From Microbacterium sp. STN6 (GTDB lineage Bacteria; Actinomycetota; Actinomycetes; Actinomycetales; Microbacteriaceae): 64,000 nt of DNA. The DNA is taken from positions 602,709 to 666,708 of the forward strand of contig NZ_JAPMIT010000003.1 in assembly GCF_026410545.1 (NCBI RefSeq), written 5' to 3'. Shown here one piece after another: positions 1 to 8,831 of this stretch (its first letter is position 1; each line of letters starts with the position of its first letter). The notes under the pieces are model-generated. The model did not search any database, was not told the DNA's origin, and worked only from the letters and a program-made list of their open reading frames with translations. A program made the translations under genes and the position numbers.

Positions 1-872
1 ATCCCGTTCAGCTCGGCGAGGGCGTCAGCGGGCAGCTCGAGCCCGGCGCCGGCGACGTTCTGCTCCAGGTGCGCCACCGATGACGTGCCCGGAATGAGCA
101 GGATGTTCGGCGACCTCTGCAGCAGCCACGCCAACGCGACGGAGATCGGCGTCGCCCCGAGCCGCGCCGCCACCTGGTTCAGCGTCTGGGACTGCAGCGG
201 CGTGAAGCCGCCGAGCGGGAAGTACGGCACGTACGCGATGCCCTGCTCTGCGAGCGCGTCGATGAGGTCATCGTCCTCGCGATTGGCGATGTTGTAGGAG
301 TTCTGCACCGACACGATCGGCGCGATGGACTGCGCCTCGGCGACCTGCTCGGCGGTGACGTTGCTCACGCCGAGGTGCCTGATCAGGCCCTCCTGCTGCA
401 GTTCGACCAGCGCCGTGAACGGCTCCTCGATCGAGCCGGGCTCTGCCCGGTCGATGCCGCCGACGCGCAGGTTGACGAGGTCGAGCGCGTCGAGACCGAG
501 GCGGGTGAGGTTGTCGTGTACGGCCGCACGAAGTTGCTGCGGCGAACGGGCATGCGGCCATCCGCCCTCTGAATCGCGAAGCGAGCCGACCTTGGTGACG
601 ATGTGCAGCGATGCGCGGTACGGATGCAGCGCTTCGCGGATGATCTCGTTCGTGACGTACGGGCCGTAGAAGTCCGACGTGTCGATGTGCGTGATGCCGA
701 GCTCGACGACGCGTCGCAGCACGGCGATGGCCGCGTCACGGTCGGCGGGCGGGCCGAACACGCCCGGCCCGGCGAGCTGCATTGCACCGTAGCCGATGCG
801 TGTGACGGTGAGGTCGTCGGCGAGCGTGAGGGTGCCGCCGGCGAGAGTGTGGGATGTCGTGGTCGATGTCAT
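1..872 (-). CDS. Aldo/keto reductase, C-terminus cut by window edge
   Basis: NAD(P)H-dependent oxidoreductase of the aldo/keto reductase superfamily, a cytoplasmic TIM barrel. The minus-strand reading from an ATG at 870-872 gives about 290 residues before the window edge. Visible marks are GYGAMQLAGPGVFGPP near the start, the catalytic Asp/Tyr segment HIDTSDFYGPY and the Lys in HIVTKVG. The usual active-site His (as in LHR) is replaced: the segment reads LVNLRVGG, a change I recall from one subfamily of these enzymes. It lies divergent from the MmyB-type regulator at 977, about 100 bp away, which is a common regulator-target arrangement. Substrate unknown. Confidence 0.88.
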   Translation of the reverse strand, partial: MTSTTTSHTLAGGTLTLADDLTVTRIGYGAMQLAGPGVFGPPADRDAAIAVLRRVVELGITHIDTSDFYGPYVTNEIIREALHPYRASLHIVTKVGSLRDSEGGWPHARSPQQLRAAVHDNLTRLGLDALDLVNLRVGGIDRAEPGSIEEPFTALVELQQEGLIRHLGVSNVTAEQVAEAQSIAPIVSVQNSYNIANREDDDLIDALAEQGIAYVPYFPLGGFTPLQSQTLNQVAARLGATPISVALAWLLQRSPNILLIPGTSSVAHLEQNVAGAGLELPADALAELNG

Positions 873-963
873 GCCACCGACTCTGCCCGCACCCGCCGCC
901 CTCAGCGAGAGCCCCCGCGTTCCTGGGGGCGGCAGGGCCAGTGACCGCCGCCGCGAGTGGGGC

Positions 964-969
964 TAGCGT
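964..969 (+). promoter_or_regulatory. -10 box for leaderless XRE gene
   Basis: TAGCGT lies seven bases before the ATG at 977, the spacing expected if transcription starts at the A of the start codon. No Shine-Dalgarno sequence is evident. This supports the start at 977 over the longer upstream reading frame. Confidence 0.55.
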
Positions 970-976
970 TGGTGAC

Positions 977-1918
977 ATGGCGGCAGCGATCGGAAGAGGC
1001 GGGGCGGGCACGAGTGCGCTCGGCGAGTACCTCACGGCACGACGCGCCCTCGTTCAGCCTCAGGATGTCGGGATCCGCGTGAACGGGATCCGTCGCGTCG
1101 CCGGCCTGCGTCGAGAAGAGGTGGCGATGCTTGCCGGCATCAGTTCCGACTACTACCTGCGTCTTGAGCAGGGGCGGGACCGGCATCCGTCGGTTCAGGT
1201 GCTCGACGCCCTCGCCCAGGTGCTGCAGCTCGACGCCCTCGCCACCCGCTATCTCATCAGCCTCGCGCAGGAGCAGCCGAGGACGGCGCCGAGGCGCTCG
1301 CGCGAAGTCGTGCCCACCGGCATCCGTCAACTGCTTGACGTGCTGCAGCAGCCTGCGTTCGTCGAGGGGCGCTACCTCGACGTGCTTGCGTCGAACTCGC
1401 TCGCGCTGGCGCTCTCGCCGAACTTCGCGGTGGGCGGCAACCGGCTGCGCGACTTCTTCCTCGACGAGCGCGAGAAGGCTCTCTACGTGGACTGGGATCA
1501 CGCCGCCGCGGGGATCGTTGCCGGCTTTCGCGCGCTCGTCGGCGCCGACACGAGCGACCCGCGATTCGTGCAGCTCGTCGGCGAGCTCTCTCTGGCCAGC
1601 GAGCCCTTCCGGCGGCTGTGGGCGCGGCATGACGTTCAGCTTCGCGCGGGGGGAGCGACGCGGCTGCGGCATCCCGAAGTCGGCGATCTGACGCTGCGAC
1701 GCGAGAAGCTCGGGATCGGTGGCACCGACGGCCTGCTGCTCGTCATCTATCACGCCGAACCGGGATCGGAGACGGCCGGGCTGCTCACGCTGCTGGGTTC
1801 GCTCGACGCCTCCGGCCCTCGCGAGCCTCGGGCAACGGGGCGCCGGGAGTGCCCGCCTCCTGAGCCGGGAGGCGCAGAGCGAACAGCGGCAGGCTCCAGT
1901 GGCACAGCGGGCCGATGA
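977..1918 (+). CDS. XRE-family regulator with MmyB-like ligand domain
   Basis: DNA-binding transcription factor of 313 residues. An N-terminal helix-turn-helix (about residues 10-75, containing RVAGLRREEVAMLAGIS and YYLRLEQGRD) is followed by the MmyB-like ligand-binding region (about 105-280). This class usually controls a neighbouring oxidoreductase, and the divergent aldo/keto reductase is the likely target. The start at 977 is favoured by a leaderless -10 box. The last roughly 35 residues (after LLTLLGSLDASG) are low complexity and lie antisense to the 3' end of the convergent yczE-like gene, a 134-bp overlap, so this tail is probably an extension past the ancestral stop. Confidence 0.88.
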   Translation: MAAAIGRGGAGTSALGEYLTARRALVQPQDVGIRVNGIRRVAGLRREEVAMLAGISSDYYLRLEQGRDRHPSVQVLDALAQVLQLDALATRYLISLAQEQPRTAPRRSREVVPTGIRQLLDVLQQPAFVEGRYLDVLASNSLALALSPNFAVGGNRLRDFFLDEREKALYVDWDHAAAGIVAGFRALVGADTSDPRFVQLVGELSLASEPFRRLWARHDVQLRAGGATRLRHPEVGDLTLRREKLGIGGTDGLLLVIYHAEPGSETAGLLTLLGSLDASGPREPRATGRRECPPPEPGGAERTAAGSSGTAGR

Positions 1919-2453
1919 GCAACGCGAACGCGAGTGTGCCGAAGCCGACGTTCCCGCCAAGCGCCCAGCCGATGGCGAGCACCGTCAGCTCGATCGCGGT
2001 GCGCACCATCCAGATGGGTCGGCCGGTGCGCTGGTGCAGCCCCGTCATCAGGCCGTCGCGGGGGCCTGGCCCGAGCTGGGGGCCAATGTAGAGGCCCGTT
2101 GCGAGGCCGAGCAGCAGAAGCCCGCCGGCGAACAGCAGGATGCGCAGCCACAGCGCGTCGGGAGCCGGAATCACCGCGAGGCCCAACTGGGCGCTCGGCC
2201 CGATGAGAAGGGCGTTGAGGATCGTGCCGAGGCCGGGCCGCTGACGCAACGGGATCCAGAGCAGCAGCACCGCGAGTCCGATGATGTTCGTCATCAGCCC
2301 GAACGCGATGCCGGTGTGCAGCGCAAGGCCCTGCGTCAGCACATCCCACGGATCAAGGCCCACGGCGGCCTGCACCATGGCGCTGATCGCGATGCCGTAG
2401 AGAAAGAGCCCGAGGAGCAACTGCAGCAGGCGCCGGCCGAATCGAAATCTCAC
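1785..2453 (-). CDS. YczE/YitT-like integral membrane protein
   Basis: Membrane protein of 222 residues with about five or six hydrophobic helices (for example LLQLLLGLFLYGIAISAMV and LWLRILLFAGGLLLLGLATG) and the motif DPWDVLTQGLALHTGIAFG, typical of the YczE family. Biochemical role unknown. In many bacteria yczE is divergent from a MocR-type regulator, exactly as here (regulator at 2516), so it is probably the regulated target. The GTG start at 2451-2453 is the first in-frame start before the membrane segment. The C-terminal coding end overlaps the convergent regulator gene by 134 bp. Confidence 0.82.
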   Translation of the reverse strand: MRFRFGRRLLQLLLGLFLYGIAISAMVQAAVGLDPWDVLTQGLALHTGIAFGLMTNIIGLAVLLLWIPLRQRPGLGTILNALLIGPSAQLGLAVIPAPDALWLRILLFAGGLLLLGLATGLYIGPQLGPGPRDGLMTGLHQRTGRPIWMVRTAIELTVLAIGWALGGNVGFGTLAFALLIGPLCHWSLPLFALRLPAQEAGTPGAPLPEAREGRRRRANPAA

Positions 2454-2462
2454 GGGAACAAT

Positions 2463-2514
2463 CCAATTTCAGAAGTGGACTCCTATCAAGAGGCCAATCT
2501 CAGTAGAGTGGACT
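2463..2514. promoter_or_regulatory. Direct-repeat operator of the MocR/YczE pair
   Basis: The 62-bp divergent spacer holds two same-direction copies of CCAAT-(T/C)-TCAG followed by AGTGGACT: 2463-2481 and 2494-2514 (the second has a 2-base insertion). MocR-type regulators typically bind direct repeats. The second copy overlaps the regulator's own -10 box TAGAGT (2504-2509), six bases before the ATG, which suggests autoregulation of a leaderless mRNA. Binding is inferred. Confidence 0.55.
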
Positions 2515-2515
2515 T

Positions 2516-3955
2516 ATGTCGGTCTCGTCGCTTTCCGCCCGCGCGCTCGATTCACTGCTCGGCGAGTGGCGCTCGACGGGCACGGTCTACGAGGCGCTGG
2601 CCGACCGCATCCGCCTTCTCGTTCTCGACGGCCGCGTGGCCGTCGGCACGAGGCTGCCCGCCGAACGCGACCTGGCGGGGAAGCTGCAAGTGAGCCGCAC
2701 CACCGTGGCCGCCGCGTATCGGCGGCTTCGCGAGCTCGGCTTCGCCGACAGCGTGCGCGGCTCCGGCACCCAGACGCGGATGCCGGCGGCCGGGCGCGCG
2801 CAACAGCCTGAGCCGGCGGGCGCACCACTCGACTTCACCAAGGCGGCGCTGCCGGCACCGAGCGCGCTGGCCGCCGAGGCGCGGGCCGCCGCGGAGCAGC
2901 TGCCGGCGTACCTCGGCGACACCGGCTACGACCCTGTAGGCCTCACCGTGCTGCGGGAGGCCATCGCGCGCCGCTACGAGGAGAGAGGGCTGCCCACCGA
3001 TCCCGAGCAGATTCTGGTCACGGTCGGCGCCCAGCAGGCGATCGTGCTCGTCGCCCGCACGTTCCTCACCCGCGGTGACCGGGCGATCATCGAGGCGCCG
3101 ACGTATCCGCACGCCTACGAAGCGCTGCACGCTGCCGGCGCGCGGCTCGTCGGGGTGCCGGTGACGACCGACTCGCCCGACGGCTGGGATATGCCCGCGC
3201 TCGAATCCGCGATTCGCCGCACGAGCCCCGCGCTCGCCTACGTCATGCCGGACTTCCAGAACCCGACGGGTCGCACGATGTCACCGGAGCAGCGCGAGCG
3301 GCTGATCGATGCGGCGGCGAGCCGGGGCACCCTCGTCGTGGCGGACGAAACGCCGGCCGAACTCGACATCGACCGGCCGAGCTGCCCGAAACCGCTGACC
3401 GCCTATGCGGGCGGCCAGCAGGCATCCGTGCTGCTGATCGGCTCGGCGAGCAAGACCATGTGGGGCGGCCTGCGCGTGGGGTGGATCCGGGCGGAACGCC
3501 CGGTCATCCGTCAGCTGGCCATTGTTCGGGCGGGCATCGACCTGGGCACGCCGATCCTCGAACAGCTGCTGACCGCGCGCCTGCTGCCCCGGCTCGACGA
3601 GATCCTCGCCGAGCGGCGTGATGCGCTCGCCGCGGGCCGCGCCGCGGTGTGCAACCAGCTCGCCGCCCGGTTTCCCGACTGGCACGTGCCTCGCATCGAG
3701 GGCGGGCTCGCCGCGTGGGTCAACATCGGCGCGCCCGTGAGCTCGCAGCTGGTGCTGGCGGCGCGCGCGCACGGGCTGCTCATCACGGCGGGGCCCCGCT
3801 TCGGCATCGACGGCGCCTTCGAGCGTTACCTGAGGGTGCCGATCATGCGCACGCCTGGCGAGGTGGAGCGTGCCGTCGACGCGCTGGCCCTCGCCTGGCC
3901 GAACGTCATCGGGCGCCGCGTTCCCGAGGCGGCCGCACTCGGCGCGGTCGTCTGA
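2516..3955 (+). CDS. MocR-family regulator (GntR domain plus aminotransferase fold)
   Basis: Transcription factor of 479 residues. An N-terminal winged helix of GntR type (about 18-85, GTRLPAERDLAGKLQVSRTT) is joined by a linker to a fold-type-I PLP aminotransferase-like domain (about 120-465). The Schiff-base lysine is visible in GSASKTMWGGLRVGW, the PLP-binding Asp region in LVVADETPAELD, and the Asn segment in MPDFQNPTG. Such proteins sense PLP or an amino-compound adduct. It is divergent from the YczE-like gene, its probable target. Translation starts at ATG 2516 with no ribosome-binding site but a well-placed -10 box, so the mRNA is probably leaderless. Confidence 0.9.
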   Translation: MSVSSLSARALDSLLGEWRSTGTVYEALADRIRLLVLDGRVAVGTRLPAERDLAGKLQVSRTTVAAAYRRLRELGFADSVRGSGTQTRMPAAGRAQQPEPAGAPLDFTKAALPAPSALAAEARAAAEQLPAYLGDTGYDPVGLTVLREAIARRYEERGLPTDPEQILVTVGAQQAIVLVARTFLTRGDRAIIEAPTYPHAYEALHAAGARLVGVPVTTDSPDGWDMPALESAIRRTSPALAYVMPDFQNPTGRTMSPEQRERLIDAAASRGTLVVADETPAELDIDRPSCPKPLTAYAGGQQASVLLIGSASKTMWGGLRVGWIRAERPVIRQLAIVRAGIDLGTPILEQLLTARLLPRLDEILAERRDALAAGRAAVCNQLAARFPDWHVPRIEGGLAAWVNIGAPVSSQLVLAARAHGLLITAGPRFGIDGAFERYLRVPIMRTPGEVERAVDALALAWPNVIGRRVPEAAALGAVV

Positions 3956-3994
3956 AGCTGGGGACTGCTCAGCTTTCTGCACACACTGCAATGC

Positions 3995-4000
3995 GATAAT
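3995..4000 (+). promoter_or_regulatory. -10 box for leaderless RND exporter gene
   Basis: GATAAT, five of six matches to TATAAT, lies five bases before the GTG at 4006. No ribosome-binding site is present, so the transcript probably begins at or next to the start codon. No clear -35 element is visible. Confidence 0.5.
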
Positions 4001-4005
4001 CGCGT

Positions 4006-7000
4006 GTGCACTTTCTTGCCGTCCTCAGCATGAAGAACCGCGCTCTCATCGCGCTCGTCACCATCGTCGTGGCCGTGTTCGGCTCTCTCGCACTCACCAG
4101 CCTCAAGCAGGAGCTGGCGCCCTCCATCCAGTTCCCGCAGCTCGCCATCGTCACGAGCTACCCCGGCGCATCCCCGGAGGTCGTCAACAACGACGTCTCG
4201 ACGCCCGTGGAGGCCGCCATCCAGGGCGTGCCAGACCTGGACAGCACGTCGGCGGTCAGCAGCACCAACCAGTCGCTCATCACGGTCAAGTTCACGTACG
4301 GCACCAACCTCGCCACCGCCGAGCAGAAGCTCGACCAGGCCATCAACCGCATCAAGTCGACCCTGCCAGACGGGGTCGAGCCGCAGGTTCTCAGCGGCAG
4401 CATCGACGACCTGCCCGTCATCCAGGTGGCCGTCACGAGCGGCGAACAGACGAAGCAGCTCGCGGATCGGCTGAACCGCCTCGCCCTGCCCGAGCTGAAG
4501 AAGGTCGACGGCGTCAACGACGCGCAGCTCATCGGCGCCGCGGGGCAGCGCGTCACCATCGTTCCGGATGCGCAGAAGCTGGCAGCATCCGGGCTTTCGA
4601 CGGCGGCGATCAGAACCGCGCTCACCCAGAACGGCGTGCTGGTGCCCGGCGGCCAGATCACGGAAGACGGCAAGACCCTCTCGGTGCAATCGGGGGCGCA
4701 GCTGCACTCGGTGAAGGACATCGCACTGCTGCCGCTCGCCCCCGGAATCACCATGGGCGACGTCGCGAAGGTCTCCCTGACCGACGACCCGAAGACCTCG
4801 CTCAGCCGGGTCGACGGCAGGCCCGCCCTGACGATCGCCGTCACCAAGCTGCCGAGCGCCAACACCGTCGACGTGTCGAAGGCGGTGACCGCGAAGCTGA
4901 GCGACCTGAGGCAGAAGGTGGGCCACGGCGCTACCTTCGACGTCGTCTTCGATCAGGCGCCGTTCATTGAGCAGTCCATCGACTCGCTCGCCGAGGAAGG
5001 CCTGCTCGGGCTTGGCTTCGCCGTTCTCGTGATCCTCATCTTCCTGCTCTCGGTGCGCTCGACCATCGTCACCGCCATCTCGATCCCGACGAGCGTGCTC
5101 ATCACGTTCATCGGCATGCAGGCCACCGGCTACACGCTCAACATCATCACGCTTGGCGCGCTGACGATCGCGATCGGGCGCGTGGTGGACGACTCCATCG
5201 TCGTGATCGAGAACATCAAGCGGCACCTTGTCGCCGGCGCCGACCGGGCGTCGACCGTGGTGCGGGCGGTGCGCGAGGTTGCCGGGGCGATCACGGCATC
5301 CACCATCACCACCGTGGCCGTGTTCCTGCCCATCAGCTTCGTCGGCGACGTGACGGGCGAGCTGTTCCGGCCGTTCGCGCTCACCGTGACGATGGCCCTA
5401 CTGGCGTCGCTGCTCGTCGCGCTCACGATCGTGCCGGTGCTCGCGTACTGGTTCCTGCGCGCGCCTCGCGCGCGCAAGCACGAGGAGCTCTCAGGTGCAG
5501 AGTTCGTCACCGACGTCGAGGCCACTCCCGCGCACGATGAGCTCGAGCATCCGTCACGCCTGCAGCGCGGCTACCTGCCCATCATCCACTGGACCCTGAA
5601 GCACTCGGCCGTCACCGTGATCATCGCGGTGCTCGTGCTCGGCGGAACCATCGCGCTCGTGCCGCTCATGAAGACGAACTTCCTCGGCAGCGAGGGGCAG
5701 AACACGCTGAGCCTCAGCCAGAAGGTGGCGCCGGGAACGAGCCTTGAGGCCATGGATGCCGCAGCGAAACCCATCGAGAAGAAGCTGCAGTCGACCAAGG
5801 GCGTCAAGACCGTGCAGGTCTCGATCGGTTCGAGCGGAAGCGCGTTGCGTGACGCGTTCACCGGCGGCGGCCAGGGCTCGATCAGCTACTCGGTGACGAC
5901 CGACAAGAGCGCCGACCAGCTCGCCCTGCAGAACCGCATCGAGACGGAGCTGAAGAGCACCCCCGGTGGCAAGGACGTCACGGTGTCGTCATCGAGCGGC
6001 TTCGGCGCGTCGAGCGACATCGAGATCGACGTCACGGCCACCTCGCGAGCCGCTCTCACCACGGCGACGGATGCGATTGATCATGCCGTCAGCCGCCTCG
6101 ACTCGATCAAGCAGACCTCGAGCAACCTCAGCGCATCCCTGCCGTTCATCCAGGTGGCGGTCGACCGCGAGGCTGCCGCGGCGAGCGGGCTGAGCGAGGT
6201 GCAGGTGGGGCGCATCGTCTCGCAGGCCATGCAGCCCACCGCGGTCGGCTCGGTGGCGATCGACGAGAGCACGCTGAAGATCTACATCGAGAACCCGGAT
6301 GCGCCGACCACCGTCGACGCCCTGCGAACCCTGCCGATCCCGACCGCACGCGGGCCGGTCGCGCTCGACACGCTCGCCACCGTGAAGACCACGAAGGGGC
6401 CGGCGACCGTCACGACCCAGAAGGGGCTGCGCAGCGCCGCCATCTCGGCGACGCCCGCGACCGACAACCTCACGGTCGCCAACGCGGACGTGCAGAAGGC
6501 GCTTGACGAGACCAGCCTGCCTGCCGGCGCCACCGCGACGATCGGGGGAGTGTCGGCGAGCCAGTCGAGCGCCTTCTCTCAGCTGGGTGTCGCGCTGCTC
6601 GCGGCCATCCTGATCGTGTACATCGTGATGGTGGCGACGTTCCGGTCGTTGCGGCAGCCACTGCTGCTGCTCGTGTCGATCCCGTTCGCGGCGACGGGCG
6701 CGCTTGTGCTGCAGATTCTCTCGGGCATCCCGCTCGGCGTGGCCTCGCTCATCGGCGTGCTCATGCTCATCGGCATCGTGGTGACGAACGCGATCGTGCT
6801 CGTCGACCTCGTGAACCAGTACCGGCGCCGGGGCATGAGTGTGCCGGATGCGGTGGCACACGGGGCATCCAGGCGACTCCGGCCCATCCTCATGACGGCC
6901 CTCGCCACCATCTTCGCGCTGCTGCCGATGGCCATCGGGGTGACGGGCCACGGCGGGTTCATCTCGCAGCCGCTCGCCCTCGTCGTGATCGGCGGCCTGG

Positions 7001-7095
7001 TGTCGTCGACGCTGCTGACGCTCATCGTGCTGCCGACGCTCTACAACCTCGTCGAGGGCGCCCGCGAGCGCCGCGCCGCCCGCACCGCGGGTTAG
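4006..7095 (+). CDS. RND-superfamily efflux permease
   Basis: Proton-driven exporter of 1,029 residues, a usual length for AcrB-like (hydrophobe/amphiphile) RND proteins. It has a first membrane helix near residues 10-30, a large extracytoplasmic loop, a membrane block near 330-490, a second loop, and a final block near 860-1015. The proton-relay acids are present in IGRVVDDSIVVIENIKR. The helix-10 lysine of AcrB (KNAILIVEF) is replaced by Thr in VTNAIVLVDLVNQ. No membrane-fusion or outer-membrane partner gene adjoins it, as expected in a one-membrane actinobacterium. Substrate unknown. It starts with GTG behind a -10 box. Confidence 0.9.
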   Translation: MHFLAVLSMKNRALIALVTIVVAVFGSLALTSLKQELAPSIQFPQLAIVTSYPGASPEVVNNDVSTPVEAAIQGVPDLDSTSAVSSTNQSLITVKFTYGTNLATAEQKLDQAINRIKSTLPDGVEPQVLSGSIDDLPVIQVAVTSGEQTKQLADRLNRLALPELKKVDGVNDAQLIGAAGQRVTIVPDAQKLAASGLSTAAIRTALTQNGVLVPGGQITEDGKTLSVQSGAQLHSVKDIALLPLAPGITMGDVAKVSLTDDPKTSLSRVDGRPALTIAVTKLPSANTVDVSKAVTAKLSDLRQKVGHGATFDVVFDQAPFIEQSIDSLAEEGLLGLGFAVLVILIFLLSVRSTIVTAISIPTSVLITFIGMQATGYTLNIITLGALTIAIGRVVDDSIVVIENIKRHLVAGADRASTVVRAVREVAGAITASTITTVAVFLPISFVGDVTGELFRPFALTVTMALLASLLVALTIVPVLAYWFLRAPRARKHEELSGAEFVTDVEATPAHDELEHPSRLQRGYLPIIHWTLKHSAVTVIIAVLVLGGTIALVPLMKTNFLGSEGQNTLSLSQKVAPGTSLEAMDAAAKPIEKKLQSTKGVKTVQVSIGSSGSALRDAFTGGGQGSISYSVTTDKSADQLALQNRIETELKSTPGGKDVTVSSSSGFGASSDIEIDVTATSRAALTTATDAIDHAVSRLDSIKQTSSNLSASLPFIQVAVDREAAAASGLSEVQVGRIVSQAMQPTAVGSVAIDESTLKIYIENPDAPTTVDALRTLPIPTARGPVALDTLATVKTTKGPATVTTQKGLRSAAISATPATDNLTVANADVQKALDETSLPAGATATIGGVSASQSSAFSQLGVALLAAILIVYIVMVATFRSLRQPLLLLVSIPFAATGALVLQILSGIPLGVASLIGVLMLIGIVVTNAIVLVDLVNQYRRRGMSVPDAVAHGASRRLRPILMTALATIFALLPMAIGVTGHGGFISQPLALVVIGGLVSSTLLTLIVLPTLYNLVEGARERRAARTAG

Positions 7096-7104
7096 GAGCG
7101 CGCG

Positions 7105-8187
7105 CTAGCCCAGTTCCCGGTGCAGGAACGCCGCGATGTCGGTGCGCATCGCCTCGCTCAGAATTTCGATCGAGTGGCCGTGCCCCGGCACCGTCGTGAC
7201 GCTGTGCCGCACGCCCGCGGCCTCGAGCGCCGCAGCGAACGCGTCGCCCTGCTCCCGCGGAATCAGCTCGTTCGACGACTGCGCGATGAACACGGGCGGG
7301 TCGCTCGGGTCGACGTCGTAGACGGCCGACGCCGCTCGGGCCTGCGGGCACGCGTCGAAGGCCGTGCACCCGAGGTAGGCGAGCTCGATTCGCGGCACAT
7401 ACGGCACCGGATGCCCCAGTCGCTGCCCTGCCGCGGTCAGGTCGATGGGGCCCGAGAGATCGACGACGGCGCTGACGCGGTCGCCGCTCGTCGTCGGCCC
7501 GCTGCCGCGCATGCCGACTAGTGAGGCGATGCTGGCACCGGCCGAGCCGCCGAGAATGCCGACGCGCGCGGGGTCGATGCCGAAGCGGGCGGCGTTCGCC
7601 GGCTCGCGCACCCAGCGCACCGCCTGCGTCACGTCGTCGACGGCCGCCGGGAAGATCGCGTGCGGCACGAGCCGGTAGTCGACCGAATAGGTCACGAAGC
7701 CCGCAGACGCCAGCCACTCGCAGACCGCCCGCCAGTTCGCGCCGGCCTTGTCGCCCATGGTCCAGCTGCCGCCGTGTACCGAGATCACGGCGGGGGCAGG
7801 GCCGGCCGACTCGGTTCCGGGCGTCGGTGGCGGCGGCGCGCATACGTCGAGCAGCAGCGGCTGCCCATCCGCCGTGCCGTATTCGACGTTCGCCGTGACG
7901 TGCACGCCGGGCGCGACGGGCGCGCTGAGGATCGCGTTCTTGGGCTGCTCGGCGCCAGCCGCAGTGAGGCGGCCCTCCGCGCCCGCGGCGACGGCACCGG
8001 AGGTGGCGGCGGCGTGGCATCCGCTGAGCGCTGTGGCAACGAGCATGGCTGCCGCCAGCGCTACGGATGCGCCGCGCACTGCTCCGCCCGCGCCTCGTCG
8101 GGCGTGACTGCGCATCCCTCGGCCGCGCGGCGTCTCGGCAGCCGCGTCGTCGGCACGACGATGCGGGGCGAGCGGGCGGGGTGTCAC
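7105..8187 (-). CDS. Lipoprotein alpha/beta-hydrolase (esterase/lipase type)
   Basis: Secreted, probably lipid-anchored hydrolase. The N-terminus has an Arg-rich segment, a hydrophobic stretch and a lipobox (TALSGC, Cys about residue 57). The catalytic domain shows the oxyanion motif SVHGGSW and the nucleophile elbow GGSAGAS, as in the hormone-sensitive-lipase/BD-FAE group, with a late His in VPGHGHSIEIL. The GTG start at 8187 has a GAAGGA ribosome-binding site six bases upstream. An alternative ATG at 8115 would give a shorter, more typical signal peptide. It is convergent with the RND gene with only a 9-bp gap. Natural ester substrate unknown. Confidence 0.85.
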   Translation of the reverse strand: MTPRPLAPHRRADDAAAETPRGRGMRSHARRGAGGAVRGASVALAAAMLVATALSGCHAAATSGAVAAGAEGRLTAAGAEQPKNAILSAPVAPGVHVTANVEYGTADGQPLLLDVCAPPPPTPGTESAGPAPAVISVHGGSWTMGDKAGANWRAVCEWLASAGFVTYSVDYRLVPHAIFPAAVDDVTQAVRWVREPANAARFGIDPARVGILGGSAGASIASLVGMRGSGPTTSGDRVSAVVDLSGPIDLTAAGQRLGHPVPYVPRIELAYLGCTAFDACPQARAASAVYDVDPSDPPVFIAQSSNELIPREQGDAFAAALEAAGVRHSVTTVPGHGHSIEILSEAMRTDIAAFLHRELG

Positions 8188-8327
8188 GGGGGTCCTTCGG
8201 GCGGGGCGGGGCGTCTGCCGCGGCGGCCGCCGGCCTTCGTGGAGAACGTGAGATGAGGCTAGATCACGATGGGGCGCGATGCCAAGTGCCGCCGTGCCCC
8301 CGGTTGGGGTGGCGAGTCGCGCCCACC

Positions 8328-8333
8328 TAGGCT
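8328..8333 (+). promoter_or_regulatory. -10 box for leaderless Nudix gene
   Basis: TAGGCT lies six bases before the ATG at 8340 with no ribosome-binding site between them, so this is probably a leaderless promoter. Confidence 0.45.
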
Positions 8334-8339
8334 CGTCGT

Positions 8340-8831
8340 ATGCCGACCCCCGAGTACATCGTGTCGCTGCGCGAGAAGATCGGTCACGACCCGCTGTGGC
8401 TGACCGGCGTCACCGCCGTCGTGCTGCGAGGCTCGGGCGCGTCGGCGGAGGTGCTGCTCGTGCGTGGCCGCGAGACCGACGCCTGGAGTCCCGTCACCGG
8501 CATCAGCGAGCCCGGCGAGGAGCCGGCGGTGACCGCCGAGCGCGAGGTCCTCGAGGAGGCCGGCATCGTCGCGGTCGCCGAGAGCCTCGTGTGGGTGCAC
8601 GTGATGGAGCCCGTCGTGTACGGCAACGGCGACCGGTGCCAGTTCCTCGACCTGGTGTTCCGCTGCCGCTACGTCTCGGGCGAGGCGCGGGTCGGCGACG
8701 ACGAGAACAGCGATGTGCGCTGGTTCCCGCTCGACGCTCTGCCCGAGCTGCCGAGCTCGCACCCTGAGCGCATCCGTCTCTCCATAGCGGATGCGGCGGC
8801 TGGCGCCGCCTCCACCCGCTTCGAGCGCTGA
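8340..8831 (+). CDS. Nudix hydrolase
   Basis: Hydrolase of nucleoside diphosphates linked to another group, 163 residues, cytoplasmic. The complete Nudix box runs from GISEPGEEPA through REVLEEAGI (about residues 53-76), with the metal-binding glutamates intact. The rest is one compact Nudix domain ending in SDVRWFPLDALPELP, a usual C-terminal strand and helix. Nothing visible identifies the substrate; housekeeping removal of oxidised or modified nucleotides is possible. It starts at an ATG directly behind a leaderless-type -10 box. Confidence 0.92.
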   Translation: MPTPEYIVSLREKIGHDPLWLTGVTAVVLRGSGASAEVLLVRGRETDAWSPVTGISEPGEEPAVTAEREVLEEAGIVAVAESLVWVHVMEPVVYGNGDRCQFLDLVFRCRYVSGEARVGDDENSDVRWFPLDALPELPSSHPERIRLSIADAAAGAASTRFER

